Positions 16,050 to 22,307 of a DNA stretch of 53,459 nucleotides are shown in pieces (within the stretch, counting starts at the first letter, position 1; each line of letters starts with the position of its first letter). The notes beneath the pieces are model-generated. The model saw nothing but the letters and a program-made list of their open reading frames with translations. It was not told the origin of the DNA and searched no databases. Both the position numbers and the translations under genes were made by a program. Location: assembly GCA_024278175.1 (NCBI GenBank), contig JAJRTS010000057.1:1-53459 (forward strand), in the 5' to 3' direction. The stretch is from Gemmatimonadales bacterium (GTDB taxonomy: Bacteria; Gemmatimonadota; Glassbacteria; GWA2-58-10).

Positions 16050-17413
16050 CAGCGCGTGCGTCCAAAACTGGCAGCGGCGACACTGTTGTCGCCCTTTCGA
16101 GCGCGCGCGGGGTCGGCGCGGTGGCTGTCGTGCGCCTGAGCGGGCCGGATTCGTGGGCTATCGCCCGCAAAATGGTGGCCGGGAGAAAAAAATTCGGCGC
16201 GCTTAGCCCACGCAAGATGGCCCTGTGCAACCTGATCGGCGGCGGCGGGGAACTGATCGACAGGGCGCTGGCGGTCAAGTTTGCCGGCCCGGCAAGCTAC
16301 ACGGGCGAGGACAGTGTTGAATTTCACTGCCACGGCGGGCTGGCGGTCAGCTCGGCGGTGATAGATGCCGCTCTTCGGCACGGGGCACGCAGCGCCACCG
16401 CCGGGGAGTTCACCCGCAGGGCCTTCCTTAACGGCCGGCTGGACCTGGCCCAGGCCGAGGCTGTGGACAGTCTGGTCCACGCCCGCACCGATGAGGGCCG
16501 GCGGGCGGCACTGGCCGGGCTGGATGGCGGTCTCGGCACGCAGGTGGAGGCCATGCGACGCTCGCTGATAGAGCTAAAGACCGAACTTGAATACCGGATA
16601 GACTTCCCCGACGAAGCCGGCCAGGGCCTCTCCGCAGAAAAAATCGAATCCCTGCTGGATGACTCGCTGGCGAAGCTGGCCGCGCTGCTGCAGGGAGCAC
16701 GGCGTGCGCTGCTCGCCTGCCGTGGCGCCGTGGTGGTGATAGCCGGCGCGCCCAACGTGGGCAAGAGTTCGTTGTTCAACACTCTGCTCGGCAGCAACCG
16801 CGCGATAGTGACCGCCACGCCCGGCACCACCCGCGACGCGGTAGAGAGCGAACTTGTGCTTGACGGGCATCTTGTACGCCTGGTGGACACCGCCGGACTT
16901 CGAGAGAGCAGCGGCGAGGCCGAGCAGATGGGGGTGGAGTATAGCAGGCATTATATTGCAAGCAGCGATGTGGTGCTGTTCGTCCACGAGGCGGGCAGCG
17001 ATTTCAGGCGGGCGGAGAGCGAATTCCTGGCTGAATACGGTCACGGCAAGCTGGTGCGGGTGCTGAGCAAGGTTGATCTTAACCCCGTGCCTGATGACGA
17101 GGCAGAGGGATTCATCCCGGTCTCCGCCAAAACCGGCCAGGGCATGCCGCGGCTCAGGCGCGCAATTGCCACCGCGGTGGAGTCGGCTACCGGCGGCTCC
17201 GGGGAAAAGACATCGCCAGTCACCAGTCTCCGTCAACAGAAGCTGCTGGAGGAAGCCCGCGAGTTGCTGAGGGCTGCTTGCCCGGCCAACCCGCCGGAGA
17301 TTATCGCGGCGGATATCGACGAGGTCTGCACGCGGCTGAGCGAGATCACCGGCCGGATTTCAGGCGAGGACGTGCTCGATTCCATCTTCTCAAGGTTCTG
17401 TATCGGCAAGTAG
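16028..17413 (+). CDS. mnmE: tRNA modification GTPase MnmE (TrmE)
   Basis: This 461-residue GTPase works with MnmG to install the 5-carboxymethylaminomethyl group on wobble uridine of tRNAs. The N-terminal folate-binding domain begins DTVVALSSARGVGAVAVVRLSG. The GTPase domain shows G1 GAPNVGKSS, G2 TPGTTRD, G3 DTAG and a G4 of SKVD where most members have NKxD. The C-terminus ends FCIGK, whose cysteine is the essential catalytic residue. The start overlaps the preceding gene by 22 bp. A 34-bp perfect palindrome containing a parS site begins four bases after the stop, and mnmG follows at 17501. Confidence 0.97.
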   Translation: MRQDENLTARASKTGSGDTVVALSSARGVGAVAVVRLSGPDSWAIARKMVAGRKKFGALSPRKMALCNLIGGGGELIDRALAVKFAGPASYTGEDSVEFHCHGGLAVSSAVIDAALRHGARSATAGEFTRRAFLNGRLDLAQAEAVDSLVHARTDEGRRAALAGLDGGLGTQVEAMRRSLIELKTELEYRIDFPDEAGQGLSAEKIESLLDDSLAKLAALLQGARRALLACRGAVVVIAGAPNVGKSSLFNTLLGSNRAIVTATPGTTRDAVESELVLDGHLVRLVDTAGLRESSGEAEQMGVEYSRHYIASSDVVLFVHEAGSDFRRAESEFLAEYGHGKLVRVLSKVDLNPVPDDEAEGFIPVSAKTGQGMPRLRRAIATAVESATGGSGEKTSPVTSLRQQKLLEEARELLRAACPANPPEIIAADIDEVCTRLSEITGRISGEDVLDSIFSRFCIGK

Positions 17414-17425
17414 GCGCCGGGCGAA

Positions 17426-17441
17426 TGTTTCACGTGAAACA
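17426..17441. promoter_or_regulatory. parS: parS centromere site 1
   Basis: TGTTTCACGTGAAACA is an exact match to the ParB-binding parS consensus. It sits at the centre of a 34-bp perfect palindrome (17417-17450), 13 bp after the mnmE stop. Site 2 is centred 57 bp away. The longer palindrome could also act as a transcript-end hairpin. Confidence 0.93.
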
Positions 17442-17482
17442 TTCGCCCGGACGCTAAATATTATTCCCCAATACATCCCACT

Positions 17483-17498
17483 TGTTTCACGTGAAACA
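17483..17498. promoter_or_regulatory. parS: parS centromere site 2
   Basis: A second exact TGTTTCACGTGAAACA ends two bases before the mnmG start codon at 17501. It occupies the place where a Shine-Dalgarno sequence would lie. ParB bound here could affect transcription or initiation of mnmG. Confidence 0.93.
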
Positions 17499-17500
17499 TC

Positions 17501-19369
17501 ATGGCCAAACGTTCTTTCGACATCGCCGTAATCGGAGCCGGGCACGCAGGGGTTGAAGCCGCCCGGGCGGCCGTGGCTGCCGGGGGCAGCGTGGCCCTTG
17601 TCACCAGCCGCCCCGAGACCATGGGCCAGATGTCCTGCAACCCCGCTATCGGCGGGGTTGCCAAGGGACAGCTCGTGCGCGAAATCGACGCGCTGGGCGG
17701 GCTGATGGCCCGCGCAACCGACAGGGCCTCGATCCAGTTCCGGATGCTCAATACCAGCAAAGGCCCCGCCGTGCGTTCCCCACGCTCCCAGAGCGACCGC
17801 TTCCGCTATGTACGCTCGCTTACGCAACTGGTAAACGAAATCCCCGGCCTCACGGTCGTCTCCGCCACCGCCACGGCTATCGAAACCCGCGAGGGCAGGG
17901 TGCGCGCCGTCCGCACAGACCGCGGGGGAACCCTTGAAGTAAAAGCCGCGGTACTCGCCGCCGGGACATTTCTCAACGGTCTGATCAGGCTGGGGGAGAA
18001 ACAAATCCCGGCTGGACGGGCGGGGGATTCTCCCTCGCTCGCCCTGGCGGAAAGCCTTAAACAACTCGGCCTTGGAGTCCATCGCTTCAAGACCGGCACG
18101 CCCCCCCGGATCGACCGCAACACGGTCAATTTCGGGGCCCTGACCGAGCAGACGGGCGATGAGCCCTCGTACCGTTTCGCCCACTTCCACCGGTGCGAAT
18201 CCCTGCCGCAGGTCAGTTGCTGGCACACCCGCACCTCCAGCCTTACACGCGCGCTTGTCTTGGATAACCTCAAGCTCTCCAGCATGTACGGCGGTTGGGT
18301 GGAGGGCACCGGCCCGCGCTATTGCCCCTCGATCGAAGACAAGTTCGTCAGGTTTCCCCAACGCGACCGCCATCATCTGTTCCTCGAACCCGAGGGACTC
18401 GACAGCGATGAGATGTATCTCAACGGCCTTTCGAACAGCCTGCCCCTGGATGTCCAGACGAAGCTTGTCAACAGTGTCGAGGGCCTTGAAAGCGCGCGGA
18501 TAATCCGGCCGGGATACGCTATCGAGTACGACTGCTACGACCCGGCAGAGCTGGAGCTATCGCTTGAAAGCAGGATCGTACGAGGGCTGTATCTCGCAGG
18601 GCAGGTCAACGGCACCAGCGGCTACGAGGAAGCGGCGGGACAGGGACTGGCCGCCGGGCTTAACGCAGCTCTCTCGCTCAGGGGAGAACCGCCGGTGATA
18701 TTTGGCCGCGCTCAGAGTTATCTGGGAGTAATGATCGACGATCTAGTGACTCACGGAGCGGACGAGCCGTATCGCCTGTTCAGTTCACGGGCCGAATTCC
18801 GCCTCAGCCTGCGCCAGGACAACGCGGACATCCGCCTCTCGCCGCTGGCCCACAGCCATGGTCTGATTACCGGTGAGCAGTTCCGGAGGGTGCGCAGGAG
18901 ACAGGACGAAGTTGCTAAGCTGATTGAGCTGGTGCGCCGGACCAGGGTCGGTGCGGAGCGGATAAATCCCCTGCTTCGCCGTTGCGGCAGCACCGAAACC
19001 AGCGAATCTCCCACCGTGGAAAAAGTCCTTCGCCGCCCGGAGATTGGTGCGCCCGGACTATTCTCGCACCTCGGCGGTGATTTTGCGGGCTTCCCCTCCG
19101 CTGTTATCGCGCAGGTGGAGATGGAAATAAAGTATGAGGGTTACATGACCCGGGAAAGGTCTCGCCAGGAGCAGGCAACCAGACTGGAGCGGGTAAGAAT
19201 TCCAGCCAGGCTGGATTACTCCTCACTTCAGTCATTATCCACCGAAAGCCGTCAGCGTCTGGCCAGCCATCGGCCTTCATCACTTGGACAGGCTTCCAGA
19301 ATTCCCGGATTGCGTCCTGACGATATCTCCGCCCTGATGGTCGAGTTGAGCCGCCGTAAAAATAAATAA
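17501..19369 (+). CDS. mnmG: tRNA uridine 5-carboxymethylaminomethyl modification enzyme MnmG (GidA)
   Basis: This 622-residue FAD enzyme is the partner of MnmE. The N-terminus has the dinucleotide motif IAVIGAGHAGVEAA. Conserved MnmG segments are SCNPAIGGVAKGQLVREIDALGG, GTFLNG, FKTGTPPRI, RYCPSIEDKFVRF, FLEPEG and GLYLAGQVNGTSGYEEAAGQGL. The C-terminal part (FSSRAEFRLSLRQDNADIRL, then EIKYEGYM and the IPGLRPDDISAL helix-hairpin) is complete. No clear Shine-Dalgarno sequence is visible; the leader is the second parS site. The gene closes the operon that starts at 14351. Confidence 0.97.
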   Translation: MAKRSFDIAVIGAGHAGVEAARAAVAAGGSVALVTSRPETMGQMSCNPAIGGVAKGQLVREIDALGGLMARATDRASIQFRMLNTSKGPAVRSPRSQSDRFRYVRSLTQLVNEIPGLTVVSATATAIETREGRVRAVRTDRGGTLEVKAAVLAAGTFLNGLIRLGEKQIPAGRAGDSPSLALAESLKQLGLGVHRFKTGTPPRIDRNTVNFGALTEQTGDEPSYRFAHFHRCESLPQVSCWHTRTSSLTRALVLDNLKLSSMYGGWVEGTGPRYCPSIEDKFVRFPQRDRHHLFLEPEGLDSDEMYLNGLSNSLPLDVQTKLVNSVEGLESARIIRPGYAIEYDCYDPAELELSLESRIVRGLYLAGQVNGTSGYEEAAGQGLAAGLNAALSLRGEPPVIFGRAQSYLGVMIDDLVTHGADEPYRLFSSRAEFRLSLRQDNADIRLSPLAHSHGLITGEQFRRVRRRQDEVAKLIELVRRTRVGAERINPLLRRCGSTETSESPTVEKVLRRPEIGAPGLFSHLGGDFAGFPSAVIAQVEMEIKYEGYMTRERSRQEQATRLERVRIPARLDYSSLQSLSTESRQRLASHRPSSLGQASRIPGLRPDDISALMVELSRRKNK

Positions 19370-19649
19370 CGCCCCCTGAGCCATTTTCCCGTCCGCCCGT
19401 ACCCCCCCGCGCACCCTGGCCAACGCGCCGTTCTGTGGCCATATATATATCCAGATACAGCGCCTCCACAAGGAGCTTTAGCCATTACGCATACAAGAAA
19501 GGCCGTCAAAGCGCGTTCGGCTGCCAGCGACGATTTATGGACTTCCTGGCGGGATATTTTATTGAGGGAATGATTTTTCAGGATACGCAATACGTGATTA
19601 CCGTTGCGCTTTTGCCGTATCTCATTATCCATCAGCGCATTAGCCGGTT

Positions 19650-20345
19650 TTATCGCCCGCGCGGCTCAGCGGGCCAGATTTGCTTGTGCAACTGCAGTTG
19701 CATCCGCGCCGCCGGACGGTCCTCTATCATCCAGCCTGCCAGCTCGGCCTTTTCGAGGCGACCCTCGACGGGGGAGAAAATAATCGGGCAGATTTTTTCC
19801 AGCTTCACCTTTGCAATAATCGATAACGTCCACTCGTAATCCTCGCGGCAGGCCAGCACGAATTTAACCTGGTCGGTTTTAGCCAGCAGGTCGAGATTAC
19901 CCCAGTGGAATCCTTTTTCAGCCCTTGCGCCGGGCGGCTTGATGTCCATCACCTTCAGCACCCTTTTGTCCAGCTTGTCCACCAGCCGTGTTCCGCTGGT
20001 CTCCACCTGCACCTCCAGCCCCTCCTCCAGCAGGGCGCGGCACAAAGCCGGCAGCTCCGCTTGCAGCAGCGGTTCCCCGCCGGTCAGGATCACTCTCGGG
20101 ACCGCATTGGCCCGGCAGATGGAAACAAGCTGCTCCAGCTCTACCCGGGTCGGCTGCTCGTTGCGGGCGTAGGCTGTATCACACCAGTCACAGCCGACAT
20201 CACAACCGGCGAAGCGGATAAAAGTGGCAACAAGTCCCTGCCAGCCGGATTCCCCGCTGAGAGAGACAAACGTTTCACAGACGTCGAACACAGGCAGCGG
20301 TTCCTTTTCTCGCTCACACAGTTGCAGATTATTAATCGAACACAC
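19650..20345 (-). CDS. queE: 7-carboxy-7-deazaguanine synthase QueE (radical SAM)
   Basis: This 231-residue radical SAM enzyme makes 7-carboxy-7-deazaguanine from 6-carboxytetrahydropterin in queuosine (preQ0) synthesis. The N-terminal FVSLSGESGWQGLVATFIRFAGCDVGC pattern holds the Cx3Cx2C cluster motif as CDVGCDWC (about 48-55), followed by the TGGEPLLQ SAM motif. The C-terminus ends with the family's LQLHKQIWP. It overlaps the 3' end of amrS by 14 bp, so the two are probably co-translated. No other queuosine gene is in the window. Confidence 0.92.
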   Translation of the reverse strand: MCSINNLQLCEREKEPLPVFDVCETFVSLSGESGWQGLVATFIRFAGCDVGCDWCDTAYARNEQPTRVELEQLVSICRANAVPRVILTGGEPLLQAELPALCRALLEEGLEVQVETSGTRLVDKLDKRVLKVMDIKPPGARAEKGFHWGNLDLLAKTDQVKFVLACREDYEWTLSIIAKVKLEKICPIIFSPVEGRLEKAELAGWMIEDRPAARMQLQLHKQIWPAEPRGR

Positions 20346-21351
20346 CGGCGATAAGCCCGTTGCAGAAGGCGCAACGGTTACCGCCGCGAAGCGCCATTTC
20401 CGTTACGACAAACCCAATTCGCCCGATAACCATTGTTCCGCACGACGGGCAGAGCGTACTCTCCGACCGGTCTCCCGGGAAGTTGCCGGCATAGAGGTAG
20501 CGCAGCCCCGCGTGCGCTCCGGCATCCAGCGCCCGACGGACCAGAGGGAGCGTTGCAGGGGAGCGATCATTGTATTCATGGTTCGGGAAAAACCGGCTGA
20601 CATGCCAGGGAATATCCACACTTACCGACGCCACAAATTCCGCGATCCGGCTCAACTCCTGCTCGCTGTCGTTCATCCCCGGCACCACCAGGGTGGTCAC
20701 CTCTGTCCAGACTCCTGCCTCGTGCAAGCCTTTGATAGTCTCCAGCACGGGCTCCAGCCTTCCTCCCAGCACCTTGCGGTACGTCTGCTGCTCAAACGCC
20801 TTGAGGTCGATATTGGCAGCATCGATAAATGTGCACAACTCGGCCAGCGGTTCCTGCTCGATAAAACCGTTTGAGACCATGCTCGTGCGCAGCCCCCGCT
20901 GCCTGGCGGCTCTTGCCAGGTCGGCCATGTACTCGAAAAAGATTGTCGGCTCGGAGTAGGTGAAACAGATGCTCCGGCAACCTGAGGCCAGCGCGTCACT
21001 GACCACATTCTCCACCGGAGCGTCATAACCGGGCGGGGCAGCTATGCCGCGGTGCATGGCCATGCTGATTTCGTGGTTCTGACAAAACGGGCAGGAAAGG
21101 TTGCAGCCCACAGTGGCCACGGAATAGGCTTCAGAGCCGGGCAGGAAATGAAACAGTGGTTTTTTTTCAATCGGATCCAGATGGCTCGCGGCCAGCTTAC
21201 CGTATACCAGCGAAAACAACACGCCATCGCGGTTTTCCCGCACGCGGCAGATTCCACGCTTGCCCGGCGCAATCCGGCAGCGGTGTGGGCAGAGGCAGCA
21301 CTCCACCGCGCCCTCATCATCCAAAGGCTGGTAATAACCGGCTTTGCGCAT
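20332..21351 (-). CDS. amrS: AmmeMemoRadiSam system radical SAM enzyme (AmrS-like)
   Basis: This 339-residue radical SAM protein has an N-terminal Cys cluster, CCLCPHRCRIAPGKRGIC (about 18-35), and the SAM cluster motif CNLSCPFC near residue 83, followed by QNHEIS. Family landmarks include GKLAASHLDPIEKKPLFHFLPGS and FPNHEYNDRSPA. A C-terminal pair of CxxC motifs (LCPSCG, RCAFCN) may bind metal. AmrS usually goes with Memo and AMMECR1 partners; neither is in the window. It lies 8 bp after a small Cys-containing gene and overlaps queE. Confidence 0.9.
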   Translation of the reverse strand: MRKAGYYQPLDDEGAVECCLCPHRCRIAPGKRGICRVRENRDGVLFSLVYGKLAASHLDPIEKKPLFHFLPGSEAYSVATVGCNLSCPFCQNHEISMAMHRGIAAPPGYDAPVENVVSDALASGCRSICFTYSEPTIFFEYMADLARAARQRGLRTSMVSNGFIEQEPLAELCTFIDAANIDLKAFEQQTYRKVLGGRLEPVLETIKGLHEAGVWTEVTTLVVPGMNDSEQELSRIAEFVASVSVDIPWHVSRFFPNHEYNDRSPATLPLVRRALDAGAHAGLRYLYAGNFPGDRSESTLCPSCGTMVIGRIGFVVTEMALRGGNRCAFCNGLIAGVFD

Positions 21352-21359
21352 AATCGACT

Positions 21360-21683
21360 CTACTTGGAAGCAGACATCCGCTTGGCGGTATCGAAACCAT
21401 ATGCCTGTTTCATCCGCTTGGCATCAAGGAAATTACCCTTTTCCTCGTAGTGACGGATGATTTTTGCCGCGGTAGCCAGCACAACCAGTTCCTTTTTCTT
21501 CCATGCCTCAGGAAACGCGCGGAAATCCAGGTCTTTGCGCATCTGACCGTATTCTTTTTTCCCGTCGGCCAATTCGCAGATCGCATCGCAGGATGTCTTA
21601 TAAAAACATGTCTCGCCCTTTTTCAGGTGCTTGTACACCGGACAATTATCATTGACATGCACGAACGTACCCTTGATCTGCAT
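21360..21683 (-). CDS. Small cysteine-containing protein of unknown function
   Basis: This 107-residue protein is not one I recognise. It has four Cys near the N-terminus (residues 14, 26, 32 and 36; pattern Cx11Cx5Cx3C) and a Lys-rich helical C-terminal half. There is no signal peptide. The spacing could suit a metal or cluster site. It lies 2 bp after the SPOR lipoprotein gene and 8 bp before amrS, so it is part of a tightly packed operon and the frame is credible. Confidence 0.65.
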   Translation of the reverse strand: MQIKGTFVHVNDNCPVYKHLKKGETCFYKTSCDAICELADGKKEYGQMRKDLDFRAFPEAWKKKELVVLATAAKIIRHYEEKGNFLDAKRMKQAYGFDTAKRMSASK

Positions 21684-21685
21684 TG

Positions 21686-22231
21686 CTACTCCTCGCGTTT
21701 AAACTGATGCGGCGGGATCCGGGTCTGCACGATCCACGCGTTCTTATATCCGTATGAGACCGCCCTGTCGCGCTCATCCGCGGCCGCCTCCATCCCGGCG
21801 AACGCTCCGATTCTAAGCGCATAGCCGCTTTCGATCCTGTCGACATATGCGCTGGCGCCGAACTCTCGCTCCACCCTGGAGACCAGCGCTTCCAGCGTCT
21901 TTTTGTCGGCGGCGGAGGCGAGCTGCACACGCCAGCCCCAGACAGTGTCCGGGCTGAGTACCACCACCGAGGCCGGTCCCCGTCGCAGGGGCGGGCTATC
22001 CGGAAGCAGGCTCGCTCCGGGTGAAGATATTTCCTTGCTCAGAAAAAGAGTGTCCGCCTTCAGGGCCGAGTTCCAGAGCGAATCCAGCCTGCCCGATGTC
22101 TGGACCGGCGCCGCGGCTATCCTGGCGCTTCTGCCGCCAAACCTGTCGGCAAGGCTGCAACCGCTCACCAGCAAAGCCGCCAGGCAAAAAGAGGTGACCG
22201 CTCCTGTATATTTTCCCTTAAGCAGCGCCAT
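21686..22231 (-). CDS. SPOR-domain lipoprotein
   Basis: This 181-residue protein starts MALLKGKYTGAVTSFCL and has a lipobox LLVSGC, giving lipidation at Cys 25 or so. A Ser/Pro-rich linker (about 30-100) leads to a C-terminal SPOR-like domain (WGWRVQLASAADKKTLEALVSR, then YALRIGAFAGMEAA), which in other proteins binds denuded septal peptidoglycan. I set the start at 22231 because the longer frame to 22303 lacks a signal. It is followed after 2 bp by the small Cys protein. Confidence 0.85.
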   Translation of the reverse strand: MALLKGKYTGAVTSFCLAALLVSGCSLADRFGGRSARIAAAPVQTSGRLDSLWNSALKADTLFLSKEISSPGASLLPDSPPLRRGPASVVVLSPDTVWGWRVQLASAADKKTLEALVSRVEREFGASAYVDRIESGYALRIGAFAGMEAAADERDRAVSYGYKNAWIVQTRIPPHQFKREE

Positions 22232-22307
22232 CCCCCAGTTCGCAAAGCTGATAACCGTATTCGTTACATGAATATAACGTCTGCCGCGCCGGTAATAAAG
22301 CACCTTA

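Noticed and set aside
19435-19839. A 134-codon plus-strand frame after mnmG
   Set aside because: Most of it overlaps queE in antisense; the unique part has no motif and no ribosome binding site.
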